DNA of 64,000 bases from Ectothiorhodospira shaposhnikovii (lineage in GTDB: Bacteria; Pseudomonadota; Gammaproteobacteria; Ectothiorhodospirales; Ectothiorhodospiraceae), in contig NZ_NRSM01000020.1 in the NCBI RefSeq assembly GCF_016584105.1, positions 1-64,000 of the forward strand, given 5' to 3'. A model generated the notes under the pieces. It had not been told where the DNA came from. It saw nothing but the letters and a program-made list of their open reading frames with translations, and did not search any database. Each line of letters begins with the position of its first letter. Within the stretch, counting starts at the first letter, position 1. The position numbers were made by a program, and so were the translations under genes. Shown piece after piece: positions 15,682-25,492 of the stretch.

Positions 15682-18600
15682 GTGACCAGGCATTCCATAC
15701 AAGATCGTCTGCGGGAACGTGAAGGACTGCTGCACCTGCTCATCGAGCATACACCCGCCGCCTTGGCCATGTTCGACCGGGACATGCGCTACCTGGCCAC
15801 CAGCCGACGCTGGCGGGATACCTATGGCCGGGGTGACAAGGAAGTTCCCGGAGCCAGCCATTACGAGGTCTTTCCCGAGATCCTCAGAACATGGAAAAGC
15901 GCCCATGAGCGCGGACTGGCCGGTGAGATCATTCGCGTCGAGGAGGATTGTTTCGCGCACGACGACGGTACCGAACAATGGTTTCGCTGGGAGTTGCGAC
16001 CGTGGTTCCATGGCGATGGCAGCATCGGGGGCATCATCATCCTGACGGAGGAGATCACCGAGCGTCGCCGCAGCGCCCAGACACTGCGTCTGATGGCCCG
16101 TCGTGCCACTGCACTGCTGGAACTCCCCCAACTCGCGGAAACCCTTGATGAAGGCGGTTTTCTGCAACAAACGCTAAACCTGGCCGAAGACCTGACGGAT
16201 AGCCGGATCGGTTTCATCCATTTCGTACACGAAGATGGCGACCGGATTGAAATGGCCGCATGGTCTGAGCGGACACTGGCCCATTTTTGCCAGGCGGACC
16301 ATGAGCCACACTATGCCTTGAGCCGGGCCGGCCTGTGGGCTGATGCCGCCCGCCGGAAAAAGCCGGTGGTCCTCAACGATTATGAAGGCTGCCCGTGCAA
16401 ACAAGGCCTGCCGGAAGGCCATTCCCCCCTTTCAAGAATGCTGGCCGTGCCGGTGATTGAGCACGGCCGCGTGGTGATGCTGGCCGCGGTGGGAAACAAG
16501 CCCGATGACTACACGGACATCGACCAGGAAACCCTGCAACTGATCGCCGAGCAGATCTGGCACATCGTGCAGCGTCGACGCTCGGAAAATCACCTGCGCC
16601 AGCTCTCTCTGGCCATCCAGCAGAGCCCGGACAGCATCGTCATCACCGACCTCGATGCACGGATTCTCTACGTCAACGATGCATTCCTGCAAACCAGCGG
16701 CTATCGGGAGGACGAAGTTCTGGGCAGAAACCCGAACATCCTGAAATCCGGCAAGACCCCGCTGAAACACTACCAGGACATGTGGCAAGCCCTCACCCAG
16801 GGCAAACCCTGGAAAGGGGAATTTTACAACCGTCGCAAGGACGGCACGGAATTCATCGAGTTCGGTCATGTTGCCCCACTGCGTCAACCCGACGGCGCCA
16901 TCACCCATTACGTGGCTGTCAAGGAAGACATCACCGAAAAAACACGCATTGCCGCGGAGCTGGAGCGTCACCGGCATCAACTGGAACGCCTGGTATCCGA
17001 GCGCACGGCCCAGCTGGAGGATGCACGGTGCCGGGCAGAGGCCGCCAACCGGGCCAAGAGCACCTTCCTGGCCAACATGACCCATGAGATCCGCACCCCC
17101 CTCAACGCCATCGCCGGGCTGGTCCACCTGTTGCGTACCGGGGATGTCACGCCCCCGCAGAGGGAAAAGCTGGACAAGGTCGATGGGGCGGCCCGGCATC
17201 TGCTCTCGATCATCAGCGACATCCTGGACATCTCCAAGATCGAGGCGGGAAAGTTCCTGCTGGACCAACGGGATTTCCAGCTTTCCGCCGTGCTGGACCA
17301 TGTCCGTTCCGTGATTTCAGAGGCCGCGGCTGCAAAGGGGCTTCATCTGGAAACCACCATCGAGGGCGTGCCCAACTGGCTGCGGGGTGATCCTGCCCGG
17401 TTGCGTCAGGCCCTGCTCAATCTGGCGGGCAATGCGGTGAAATTCACCGATCAGGGCGCCATTCGCCTGCGAGCCCGCATGATCTCGCAGCAGGATGATC
17501 AGGTGCGGGTCCGTTTCGAAGTGGAGGATGACGGCATCGGTATTGATCCGGACCGACTGGATCAACTGTTCCAGCCCTTCGAACAGGCGGATACCTCCAT
17601 CACCCGGAAATATGGTGGTACCGGACTGGGACTGGTGGTGACCCGTCGCCTGGCGGAACTCATGGGAGGTCAGGCGGGCGCGCATGGCAAGCCGGATCGG
17701 GGCAGTCTGTTCTGGTTTGAAGTCAATCTGACCAGGGGACAGAGCACGCCGGCTGAGCAGAACCAGGATCATTTTCCCTGCCCCCCCGACACAGGCCAAT
17801 TCCGTTTCCCTCCCGGGAAACGGATCCTGCTGGCGGAGGACAATCCGGTCAACCAGGACGTGGCCACCGAACTCCTGCACCGTGTCGGCCTGAAGGTGGA
17901 CACGGCACGGGACGGCATCGAAGCCCTGAGCATGGCCGGTGTCGAGGACTACGACCTGATCCTGATGGACGTGCATATGCCTGGCATGGATGGTCTGACG
18001 GCCACCCGTCGTATCCGTGCCCTGCCCGGTGGGGCCGATGTCCCCATCCTGGCCATGACTGCCAACGTATTCGAGGAAGACCGTCGCGCCGCACTCAAGG
18101 CCGGCATGAATGATTTCATCCCCAAACCGGTCGAACCGGAAATCCTGTATCAGGCATTGCGGCGGTGGCTGGAATCCGAAAAAGACGCGCGATCGGAAAC
18201 CAGGGCAATGGCGACATCGGCTCAGGACACCGCGAGCGTTGCCCCTGAATCAATCCCCCTGGACGGGCCTCGCATGCCCAGGGGGTTGCTGGATAGATCA
18301 GGCCACCGGGGACTGAACCTGAAACATCTGCCCAGATTCCTGCAGTGCCATGAGGACGATCCGGCGGTGATGAGCGCCCTGGCCGACCGAGGGGAATGGG
18401 ACACCTTCCGCCAGCGCGCCCACTCGATCAAAGGGGCAGCGGCCAATCTGGGAATCAGCCCCATTGCCGTCATCGCCCGCCGCATGGAAAAACTGGAAAA
18501 GTCAGGCGGTGGTGTACTGACAGCCCACGACCTGTGCAACCGTCTGGCTGAGGAGATTGAAAGGCTCAAGGAACACACCGGCGCAGCCAACATCCATCCC

Positions 18601-18840
18601 GAACCCATGCCCGGAACGGACACCGGTCTGGACAACCTGTCACCGCAAGAAGGCCGGAATCTGCTGAACCAGATGGAGTCGCTGCTGGGCAGCGACGACA
18701 CCGCCGTGGCCGATCTCCACGAGACTTACCAGGGCTGGCTCCAAAGACATCTGGGGCCGGAGGCCCGGAACCTGCGGGAATGTATCGAACGCTTCGACTA
18801 CCCCGCGGCCCTGGACCTCCTTCGACGCCTGCGTGGCTAG
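15682..18840 (+). CDS. PAS-GAF-PAS hybrid histidine kinase with REC and Hpt domains
   Basis: This 1052-residue cytoplasmic hybrid kinase starts with GTG at 15682. Domain order is PAS (about 15-130), GAF (about 155-300), PAS (about 310-430), a short coiled coil, HisKA with the autophosphorylated His in [13 protein letters not shown] near 468, HATPase (DDGIGIDP near 616, GGTGLGLVV near 644), a receiver with Asp in [13 protein letters not shown] near 763, and Hpt with [12 protein letters not shown] near 914. No membrane segment is visible, so it should sense an internal signal. The GAF domain carries the pair CPCKQG, which could ligate metal or respond to redox. The Hpt probably hands phosphate to the HD-GYP receiver encoded just upstream. 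Confidence 0.93.
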   Translation: MTRHSIQDRLREREGLLHLLIEHTPAALAMFDRDMRYLATSRRWRDTYGRGDKEVPGASHYEVFPEILRTWKSAHERGLAGEIIRVEEDCFAHDDGTEQWFRWELRPWFHGDGSIGGIIILTEEITERRRSAQTLRLMARRATALLELPQLAETLDEGGFLQQTLNLAEDLTDSRIGFIHFVHEDGDRIEMAAWSERTLAHFCQADHEPHYALSRAGLWADAARRKKPVVLNDYEGCPCKQGLPEGHSPLSRMLAVPVIEHGRVVMLAAVGNKPDDYTDIDQETLQLIAEQIWHIVQRRRSENHLRQLSLAIQQSPDSIVITDLDARILYVNDAFLQTSGYREDEVLGRNPNILKSGKTPLKHYQDMWQALTQGKPWKGEFYNRRKDGTEFIEFGHVAPLRQPDGAITHYVAVKEDITEKTRIAAELERHRHQLERLVSERTAQLEDARCRAEAANRAKSTFLANMTHEIRTPLNAIAGLVHLLRTGDVTPPQREKLDKVDGAARHLLSIISDILDISKIEAGKFLLDQRDFQLSAVLDHVRSVISEAAAAKGLHLETTIEGVPNWLRGDPARLRQALLNLAGNAVKFTDQGAIRLRARMISQQDDQVRVRFEVEDDGIGIDPDRLDQLFQPFEQADTSITRKYGGTGLGLVVTRRLAELMGGQAGAHGKPDRGSLFWFEVNLTRGQSTPAEQNQDHFPCPPDTGQFRFPPGKRILLAEDNPVNQDVATELLHRVGLKVDTARDGIEALSMAGVEDYDLILMDVHMPGMDGLTATRRIRALPGGADVPILAMTANVFEEDRRAALKAGMNDFIPKPVEPEILYQALRRWLESEKDARSETRAMATSAQDTASVAPESIPLDGPRMPRGLLDRSGHRGLNLKHLPRFLQCHEDDPAVMSALADRGEWDTFRQRAHSIKGAAANLGISPIAVIARRMEKLEKSGGGVLTAHDLCNRLAEEIERLKEHTGAANIHPEPMPGTDTGLDNLSPQEGRNLLNQMESLLGSDDTAVADLHETYQGWLQRHLGPEARNLRECIERFDYPAALDLLRRLRG

Positions 18841-18846
18841 GCGTTC

Positions 18847-20136
18847 TCAGGCCACGGCACGGGCCGCATCCCCGCGGGGATCAGCACCGGTCAGACGCAG
18901 ATCAAACCGTTCCCGCAGCACCTGGAACACGTCGGGGGTGATGAAGGCCGGCGGATTCGGGCCCAGGGTGATTCCCTTCACCCCCAGGCTCAGCAGGGTC
19001 AGCAGCACCGCCACCGCCTTCTGCTCGAACCAGCTGATCACCAGGGTGAGCGGCAGTTCATTCACCCCGCAGTTCATGGCCTGGGCCAGGGCGGTGGCCA
19101 CCCGGATGGCGCCGTAGGCGTCATTGCACTGCCCCATGTCCAGCAGGCGGGGGAGCCCCAGATGTTCGCCGTAGTCGTGATCACGGATGCGGTATTTGCC
19201 GCAGCCCAGGGTGAGGATGAAGGTATCCTGGGGCGTGGCCTCGGCGTAGTCGCTGAAGTAGTTGCGGCCCTTGGCCGCGCCGTCGCAGCCGCCGATGACG
19301 AAGAAGCGACGGATCTGACCGGCCTTGACCGCGTCGAGCAGGGTCTCGGCATGGGCCAGCAGCACACTGTGATGGAAACCCACCACCGACTCACCGGTCA
19401 CGGCATCGGGGCAAGGGGCGCAGCGCCGGGCGGCCTCGATCACGGCGGAGAAATCGTCACCCTCGATGCACTGCCCCTGGGGCACCGCCGTGGCCCGGGT
19501 GGTGAACAGGCGATCCCGATAACTTTCCGGCGGGATCAGCACGCAGTTGGTGGTGGCCAGGATGGCGCCGGGGAACTGGGCAAACTCCCGCTTCTGATCC
19601 TGCCAGGCGCCGCCGAAGTTGCCGGCCAGGTTCGGATGCCGATGAAGCCTGGGATACATGTGCGCCGGCAGCATCTCGCCGTGGGTGTAGACCATGATGT
19701 CGGTGCCTTCCACCTGCTTGAGCAGATTCCACAGATCCAGCAGGTCATGGCCGGTCACCAGGATGCCGGGGCCGGCCACCGTGCCGTGTCTGACGGTGGC
19801 CGGGGCGGGCTGGCCGAAGGTCTCCACATGGCCCCGATCCAGCATCTCCATCACCTTCAGGTTCATCTCGCCGCAGCGCATGCACAGCGCCAGCAGGCTG
19901 TCCATGTTGAAGTTGACGTTGGTCATGGTGGCAAACAGGGCTTCCTCCATGAAGGCGGCCACGTCCGGATCGGACTGGCCAAGACGGCGGGCATGGTGGG
20001 CATAGGCGGCCATGCCCTTGAGGCCGTAGAGCAGCAACTCCTGCAGGGAGTGCATGTTCTCGTCCTTGCCGCAGGTGCCCGGCGAGCTGACGCAGGCGGT
20101 CTGGCGGAAAGTCTGTTCGCACTGGTTGCAATTCAT
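18847..20136 (-). CDS. hcp: Hybrid cluster protein (Hcp/prismane), short form
   Basis: The product is an iron-sulfur/hybrid-cluster enzyme, now viewed mainly as an NO reductase or S-nitrosylase and historically as a hydroxylamine reductase. The N-terminal cysteines are spaced C3-x2-C6-x8-C15-x6-C22. Hybrid-cluster ligand motifs TNCVLIP, GGCDGA, LGCGKYR and the GQCNDAYGAI region are in place. At 429 residues it lacks the roughly 110-residue helical insert of the 540-550-residue class I/II proteins, like the short class III forms. No hcr reductase gene is adjacent. An FNR-type site and -10 upstream suggest anaerobic or NO-linked control. The gene converges on the kinase gene with six bases between. 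Confidence 0.93.
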   Translation of the reverse strand: MNCNQCEQTFRQTACVSSPGTCGKDENMHSLQELLLYGLKGMAAYAHHARRLGQSDPDVAAFMEEALFATMTNVNFNMDSLLALCMRCGEMNLKVMEMLDRGHVETFGQPAPATVRHGTVAGPGILVTGHDLLDLWNLLKQVEGTDIMVYTHGEMLPAHMYPRLHRHPNLAGNFGGAWQDQKREFAQFPGAILATTNCVLIPPESYRDRLFTTRATAVPQGQCIEGDDFSAVIEAARRCAPCPDAVTGESVVGFHHSVLLAHAETLLDAVKAGQIRRFFVIGGCDGAAKGRNYFSDYAEATPQDTFILTLGCGKYRIRDHDYGEHLGLPRLLDMGQCNDAYGAIRVATALAQAMNCGVNELPLTLVISWFEQKAVAVLLTLLSLGVKGITLGPNPPAFITPDVFQVLRERFDLRLTGADPRGDAARAVA

Positions 20137-20172
20137 GTCTGCGCTCCTGGAGGGATCTGAAGATGTGGGCGC

Positions 20173-20215
20173 AGTATCGGCAACGGGACGGTGGACCGGC
20201 CTTGATCCGAGTCAA
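20173..20215 (-). promoter_or_regulatory. FNR/CRP-type site and -10 element of the hcp promoter
   Basis: On the hcp strand TTGAC-TCGG-ATCAA (20215-20202) differs by one base from the FNR/DNR consensus TTGAT-N4-ATCAA. Flanks extend the dyad to CCTTGA/TCAAGG. GATACT at 20178-20173 makes a -10. A start about seven bases further places the dyad centre near -41.5, the classic class II activator position. The start codon follows about 30 bases later. Confidence 0.7.
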
Positions 20216-20229
20216 GGCGGTCCGGTGGC

Positions 20230-21657
20230 TTATCCCCCCACCCGCTTGAAGTCCCCCGCCGACGCCAGGGGCGGCGGGGCCATGCGCAGGAACAGGCGAT
20301 ACAGATCCGCCGCGCTGTCTCCCTGTCCCATGGTTTCCCGCAGCAACCCCAGCACCAGGAACATGAGGATGGTGCGTTCGGGCAGTGCGGTGAAACCTTC
20401 GTCCCCAAGCCCTTCCACATAGTCGGTCATCAGGGCTTCGGCGCGGGCAAAATCCCGGCTCCAGATCAGCAGCACCAGCAAGTCGTAGAGCACACCCAGC
20501 TGGGCGGCCTGATCATACTCATCCAGACCGGACAGCAGGTCATAGGCTTCCAGCAGGGTGTCCCGGGCCTGTGGCAGACGGTCGGTGGACTTTTGCAGTG
20601 CGGCCAGATCCACCAGGGTGTTGAACACCTCCATATGGGTGTAACCGTATTCCTGCTGTTTTTTTTCCAGCACCTTGAGCAGCCAGCCTTCCGCTGCCTC
20701 ATGATCCCGGATCTCGAAACAGGTCACCGCCAGGTCACGCAAAATGACCATGAGATTACCGGGCTCCACCCGTCCCGGCTCCGTCGTCAGCTTCAATGCG
20801 GCCTGAAGATGTCCCATGGCCTTGTCGAAGACACGCTGATTCATGTTTTCCCGGGCCATCTGGTGCAGCAACTCGATCAGGAGCGCCGTGTCGGGCCCCC
20901 TCACCCAGCGCAGCCGACCGAAGGGTTCGTCGGAATCGCTGGAAGAATTGTTCGTGCTCAGAGAAACCACCCTGGGTCTGCCTTCGTAGAGCCAGGGATT
21001 ATCGTGAAGGGTCCAGTAGGGTGCCTTGTAATCCCGTGAAAAGACGGACTCATCCAACCCACGCCGGAATGAGACAAGGCTGCGGGCATAGAGGGATTTG
21101 AGTTCCTTCTTGCTGGGTATGCGCCAGTCCCGGAAACCCGCGTAGCCGTTGCCGTTGCCGTTGAAATGTTGCAGACGCACCATGGCCGACTCGGCGGAAA
21201 AGACATCCGGGCTGCCGTATACCGTGCCGCCGCTCCAGGACTCCCCCACGGAGTGGACGAACCACTGCAGCCCCGTCTTCATGTCCATCACGGTGCCGTC
21301 ACCCAGGTCAATGAAGCGCTCGCCCCGCCCCACCGGGGCGGGCATCAGGGCGTAGGAATACTGGTAGGCATACCGGCGGGCAGGGTTGGGCCTGACCGCC
21401 GGTTCCGGTGGCTGAAATCCGCGAGCGTAGCGCTGGTTGGCGATCCAGGTATCGTGCTCCCGGCGTCGCTCGGGATCGGACAGCACCGTGTAGGCGTCGT
21501 TGATGATCTTGGTGATCCGTTCCGCCTTCTCCCGCTGATGCTGGTTCTTGTCCGGATGCCACTTCTGGGACAGGAACTTGTAGGCCCCCCGGATCACCTC
21601 GGGACTTGCATTCTCGGTGACCTGCAGATTTTCGTAATGGGTTCTTAACCGCTTCAT
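20230..21657 (-). CDS. DnaJ-DUF1566-TPR fusion protein
   Basis: This 475-residue protein joins three modules. Residues 5-70 are a J domain with the HPD tripeptide at about 34-36 (KWHPDKNQ), expected to stimulate a DnaK ATPase. Residues about 110-275 resemble DUF1566/Lcl C-terminal domains (GDGTVMDMKTGLQW, FRDWRIPSKKELKSL, and a closing RWVRG). Residues about 280-460 are helical repeats of TPR type. There is no signal peptide, so it is probably cytoplasmic. The stop of the upstream muiA-like gene is three bases before this ATG, so the two are probably cotranscribed. DUF1566 is more often found in secreted or lipoproteins, which makes this architecture odd. Confidence 0.85.
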   Translation of the reverse strand: MKRLRTHYENLQVTENASPEVIRGAYKFLSQKWHPDKNQHQREKAERITKIINDAYTVLSDPERRREHDTWIANQRYARGFQPPEPAVRPNPARRYAYQYSYALMPAPVGRGERFIDLGDGTVMDMKTGLQWFVHSVGESWSGGTVYGSPDVFSAESAMVRLQHFNGNGNGYAGFRDWRIPSKKELKSLYARSLVSFRRGLDESVFSRDYKAPYWTLHDNPWLYEGRPRVVSLSTNNSSSDSDEPFGRLRWVRGPDTALLIELLHQMARENMNQRVFDKAMGHLQAALKLTTEPGRVEPGNLMVILRDLAVTCFEIRDHEAAEGWLLKVLEKKQQEYGYTHMEVFNTLVDLAALQKSTDRLPQARDTLLEAYDLLSGLDEYDQAAQLGVLYDLLVLLIWSRDFARAEALMTDYVEGLGDEGFTALPERTILMFLVLGLLRETMGQGDSAADLYRLFLRMAPPPLASAGDFKRVGG

Positions 21658-21660
21658 GGT

Positions 21661-23256
21661 TCAGCGCAATCCAATGATGTCCTCCACGTCCTCCGGCCAG
21701 GTCAGGGTATAGGCAAAGCGGATCCGGGTCCGGGCATCCGCCTCCATGGACTGGTGCCAGGCCAGCACCCCCCGCTTGCCATCCACGTTCCGCTCGCTGG
21801 GCGGGGTGGCGCGGCTGTCCAGTTCCACCTTGATGCGCTCGTCCCGGGCCACCGGAAGCTGATCCAGCACAGTGACTTCCACCGGCCGGGGATGGGCATT
21901 ATGCACCGAGATCAGGTAGGCCCGCTCAAGCCGCTGCTGGCGCCGGATCAGCCCCTCCTGGCCACGGCTGTCCCGATCCAGTTCATAGCGGATGCCGATG
22001 CGCTCATCCACGCCGAAGGCCAGGCGCAACGGACTGCCGGGCTGCAGGGCCGCCAGCGGCACCTGACCCACCAGGGTGCCGTCCTGGAACAGGTTCACCT
22101 GCCCGGCAGGCAGCGGGGCTTCCCCCTCGAAAGTGGTTTCCGCAAACAGGTAGGCATGGGGCATCAGCCGGGGCACGGCCCGGGCCGACAGGGTGGCTTC
22201 CAGTTGATGCTCCGCCAGGGCATGGCGATGGGGCTGGTTGTCCGAAGGGATGGTGACCGGACCTGCGATCCGGTACAGGGCACTGAACTGTGCCGCTTCC
22301 AGGTCGGCCACCTGTTCCCCTGCCATCATTTTCGGTGCCGGGGCCATGGACATCAGGGCATCCATGGCCGCTTCCTGGGCACGTCGCACCGTGGGTGCCG
22401 GCGTCGGCTTGGCCACGTCCACATACCAGGGCTGCAATTCCGGCAGCCAGCCGCCCAGTTCGGGGCGAGCGGTGGACAGCCGCAGGATCACGTCATTCCA
22501 GTCCTGACCGGTGTTCTGTTGCAGCTCCGCACGCTGTACCAGACGCAGCTCGCCGGTGGCGGTATCCAGGCGGGCCTCATAAAGGGGGCGCCAGCCGGCA
22601 TGACGCACCCGGTATTCCAGGGTCAGGGTGGCCTCTCCCGCCACGGGACTCTGATAATGCACCCGGGCCTCCAACGTGTCTCGACGCCCCCGTTGCATAC
22701 CCTCCAGTTCGTCACGGATACGCTGGATGTCCGCCTCCACTTCCCGCAGGGTCTGCTCGCGGTTCTGGATGGCACGCAGGATATCCAGGGCACCTTCTCC
22801 CACCACCTGCCAGGCGCGCGGCCACTGCTCCGGGTTCAGGCCCGGCTCTCCCGGCTGTGAGGCCTGGCCCATCCGCTCCACCAGACGCAACTGGATCTCG
22901 CCGGCGCGGATCTCGTCGGTGATGCCCCGCTTGCGATCTTCCAGTGCCTGTAATTTTTCCGCCAGTGCCTGCTCGGCGGGATGGGCCAGATCACGGCCAT
23001 GCACCACCCGGGTTTCCAGGGTGCCCAGCATCAGGCCGTCGGGCCCCCGGGCACTGACCCGAAGGCTGGCCGTGTCAAGATCGGCGGGCAACCGGTCCAC
23101 GGTGATCACGCCCTGCCCGGCATTCAGGCTGGCCGCGTGTTCCATCACCACACCGGCCTGGTTGGGGAACACGGTGACTTCCACCACCTGACCCGCCCAG
23201 GCGGTGCCGGAGAGGGCGGTGAACAGCAAGGGCAGCGACATCCTGAACCTGTACAT
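21661..23256 (-). CDS. MuiA-family (DUF4139/DUF4140) secreted protein
   Basis: This protein of about 531 residues has a clear signal peptide (LPLLFTALSGTAWA, cleavage after AWA). ATG at 23256 is chosen because it sits behind GGAGA and just ahead of the signal sequence; an upstream in-frame ATG at 23295 lacks this context. After the signal come a DUF4140-type N-terminal domain (about 20-115), a coiled-coil stretch (about 170-205), and a DUF4139 beta-rich domain to the end (EYRVRHAGWRPLYEARL onward). The family includes the Azotobacter mucoidy inhibitor A, but the biochemical role is unknown. It precedes the DnaJ-fusion gene in one transcription unit. Confidence 0.88.
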   Translation of the reverse strand: MYRFRMSLPLLFTALSGTAWAGQVVEVTVFPNQAGVVMEHAASLNAGQGVITVDRLPADLDTASLRVSARGPDGLMLGTLETRVVHGRDLAHPAEQALAEKLQALEDRKRGITDEIRAGEIQLRLVERMGQASQPGEPGLNPEQWPRAWQVVGEGALDILRAIQNREQTLREVEADIQRIRDELEGMQRGRRDTLEARVHYQSPVAGEATLTLEYRVRHAGWRPLYEARLDTATGELRLVQRAELQQNTGQDWNDVILRLSTARPELGGWLPELQPWYVDVAKPTPAPTVRRAQEAAMDALMSMAPAPKMMAGEQVADLEAAQFSALYRIAGPVTIPSDNQPHRHALAEHQLEATLSARAVPRLMPHAYLFAETTFEGEAPLPAGQVNLFQDGTLVGQVPLAALQPGSPLRLAFGVDERIGIRYELDRDSRGQEGLIRRQQRLERAYLISVHNAHPRPVEVTVLDQLPVARDERIKVELDSRATPPSERNVDGKRGVLAWHQSMEADARTRIRFAYTLTWPEDVEDIIGLR

Positions 23257-23390
23257 GAGAAACGATCTCCGAAAAGGCGTGCAGCCATGACACAATCGTG
23301 GATTCAGGCGATACGATATGCCAGATCCGGGTGCGTTGCACCATTACTCACTGATCCGGCCAGGGCAGGCACGGCAACTGGAGTCTCTAT

Positions 23391-24464
23391 ATGTCACATT
23401 CAATCGCCGTCATCCCCGGTGACGGTATCGGCAATGAAGTCATGCCCGAGGGCCTGCGCGCCCTGGAAGCCGCGGCCCGACGCTTCGGCATCGACCTGAA
23501 TTACACCCATTTCGACTTCGCCTGCTGCGACTACTACCTGGCCCACGGCCGCATGCTGCCCGAAGACTGGTTCGACCAGCTCAAGGGCTTTGACGCCATC
23601 TTCTTCGGTGCCGTGGGCGATCCGGCGCGGGTACCGGATCACATCTCCCTGTGGGGTTCCCTGCTGCAGTTCCGCCGCGCCTTCGACCAGTACATCAACC
23701 TGCGCCCCTGCAAGCTGCTGCCCGGCATCCGCAGTCCCCTGGCTGGCCGCGGCCCCGGCGACATGGATTTCTACGTGGTGCGGGAAAATACCGAAGGCGA
23801 ATATTCCAGCATCGGCGGCCGCATGTTCGAGGGCACCGAGCGGGAGGTGGTGATCCAGGAAACGGTGATGACCCGGATCGGCATCGACCGGGTATTGCGG
23901 TATGCCTTTGAACTGGCGAACCGCCGCTCCCGCCGGAAACTGACTTCCGCCACCAAGTCCAACGGGATTTCCATCACCATGCCCTACTGGGACGAGCGGG
24001 TGAAGGCCATGGCCGGGCACTATCCGGAGGTGACGGTGGACCAGTACCACATCGACATCCTCACCGCCAACTTCGTGCTCCACCCCGACTGGTTCGACGT
24101 GGTGGTGGCCAGCAACCTGTTCGGCGACATCCTCTCCGACCTGGGACCGGCCTGTGCCGGCACCATCGGCGTGGCCCCGTCGGCCAACATCAATCCCGAC
24201 GGCACCTTCCCCAGCCTGTTCGAGCCCGTGCACGGCAGTGCCCCGGACATTGCCGGCCGGGGGATCGCCAACCCCATCGGCCAGATCTGGTCGGCGGCGA
24301 TGATGCTGGAACACCTGGGCCACCAGGCGGCGGCCCAGGCCATCGTAACGGCCTTTGAAGCGGTGCTGACCGAGGGTGATCCCCGTGTGCTGACCCCCGA
24401 CATCGGCGGGCAAGGCAACACCCGCACCCTGGGCGAAGCAATCGCCGCCCGGATCGGGGGCTGA
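23391..24464 (+). CDS. Tartrate dehydrogenase / D-malate dehydrogenase family protein
   Basis: This 357-residue member of the isocitrate/isopropylmalate dehydrogenase superfamily is NAD- and divalent-metal-dependent and decarboxylates a beta-hydroxyacid. It starts with IAVIPGDGIGNEV. The substrate loop has SLWGSLLQFRRAFDQYINLRP, which fits the tartrate/D-malate subgroup rather than LeuB. Metal and catalytic regions DFYVVRENTEGEY, KSNG and the SNLFGDILSDLGP signature are intact. It could act on D-malate, tartrate or both. No transporter or LysR regulator is adjacent. It converges on the DUF4197 gene. Confidence 0.93.
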   Translation: MSHSIAVIPGDGIGNEVMPEGLRALEAAARRFGIDLNYTHFDFACCDYYLAHGRMLPEDWFDQLKGFDAIFFGAVGDPARVPDHISLWGSLLQFRRAFDQYINLRPCKLLPGIRSPLAGRGPGDMDFYVVRENTEGEYSSIGGRMFEGTEREVVIQETVMTRIGIDRVLRYAFELANRRSRRKLTSATKSNGISITMPYWDERVKAMAGHYPEVTVDQYHIDILTANFVLHPDWFDVVVASNLFGDILSDLGPACAGTIGVAPSANINPDGTFPSLFEPVHGSAPDIAGRGIANPIGQIWSAAMMLEHLGHQAAAQAIVTAFEAVLTEGDPRVLTPDIGGQGNTRTLGEAIAARIGG

Positions 24465-24484
24465 CCCGACCCGGGATGGCCATG

Positions 24485-25216
24485 TCAACGCCCGAACAAT
24501 CCCCTGAGCATCTGGCCGCCCTGCCCCACCGGATCCTCCCGGATCATACCCTCGCGCTCGGCCATCAGATCGAACAGGCCTGCCACGGTCCGGTCGTTCA
24601 CGTAGGTATCGAGATCGAAATCCTGCAACGCCGATATCCCTGGCAGACGGGTGCCGATGCGGTCGATGAGACTGGACAGGGCCTGGGTGGCACCGGTCTC
24701 CTGCAGGGCGCGGCGGGTTTCGGGCAGCAGGGCCTGGGTGACCCGCTCCCCCTGGCGATCCTGCAGATGGCGGGTGGCCCCGTCGGCCGCCCCCAGAATC
24801 GGTTGCACATCCTCGAAACGCAGGTCCCGGACGGCTTCCGCCAGGATGGGGCGTGCCGCCGGCGCGGCCCGTTCCGCCGCCGCATTGATGGCGGTCTCCA
24901 GATCATCCAGTTGCTGCGAAAGGCCCAGACGGCTGAGCAGTCCCTGGGCATCCTTCAAGATGCCCGGCAAAGGAATCCGGATCCCGGGGTTGTCCAGGAA
25001 TCCACCCTGTTGCCCGGCCATGGAAACCGCATGGTCGCTGCTGGTGCTGAGCAAATCCCTGAGGCCCGCCTCCTGTCCCGATGCCGAGGCCTGAGCGCCA
25101 TTATTGCCCGACAAGGCACCGCGCAGACGCTCACCCCAGTCGGCCTGGGCGTGGATCGGCACACACAGGGACAGTAGCAGGACAACGATCCCCCCCAGAG
25201 ATTGAATTTTCAACAT
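24485..25216 (-). CDS. DUF4197 domain-containing exported protein
   Basis: This 243-residue protein opens with a signal peptide (MLKIQSLGGIVVLLLSLCVPIHAQA, cleaved near HAQA). The mature part is a helical DUF4197 domain: a short disordered stretch, then GIRIPLPGILKDAQGLLSRL, ETRRALQETGATQALSSL and the C-terminal block DLDTYVNDRTVAGLFDLMAE, which is the family signature. ATG at 25216 is used, preceded by GGGAGATA; a longer reading to 25297 would put 27 unlikely residues before the signal. The protein is probably periplasmic. Family function is unknown. Confidence 0.9.
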   Translation of the reverse strand: MLKIQSLGGIVVLLLSLCVPIHAQADWGERLRGALSGNNGAQASASGQEAGLRDLLSTSSDHAVSMAGQQGGFLDNPGIRIPLPGILKDAQGLLSRLGLSQQLDDLETAINAAAERAAPAARPILAEAVRDLRFEDVQPILGAADGATRHLQDRQGERVTQALLPETRRALQETGATQALSSLIDRIGTRLPGISALQDFDLDTYVNDRTVAGLFDLMAEREGMIREDPVGQGGQMLRGLFGR

Positions 25217-25320
25217 CGAATATCTCCCTTCTGTTGTGGTCCCGGCGATAATGCCGCCAAAGGATTCGGCCGGAATACCACGAAAGTATAGTGGCACTGC
25301 AGAGCAAGCACCGATCCCGT

Positions 25321-25394
25321 GTCATTCCCGCGCAGGCGGGAATCCAGGGAAAGACCGTCGAATCTTCCGGACTCCCGCTTTCGCGGGAGTGACG
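25321..25394. repeat. REP-like composite repeat, copy 3
   Basis: GTCATTCCCGCGCAGGCGGG at 25321-25340 faces CCCGCTTTCGCGGGAGTGAC at 25374-25393. Each module forms its own hairpin and the two are inverted relative to each other. It lies in the about 275-bp spacer between the DUF4197 start and the 3' end of the GGDEF-EAL gene, which otherwise shows nothing recognisable. Confidence 0.88.
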
Positions 25395-25492
25395 GCAACC
25401 GGAAGGCCATTTCTTCCCGCAGCTTCAAGCCCCCTTCTTCCCAAGGGAAGAAGGGCATGTCCGTGGCTGAACCGGGTTCTTTCACGTTAACG

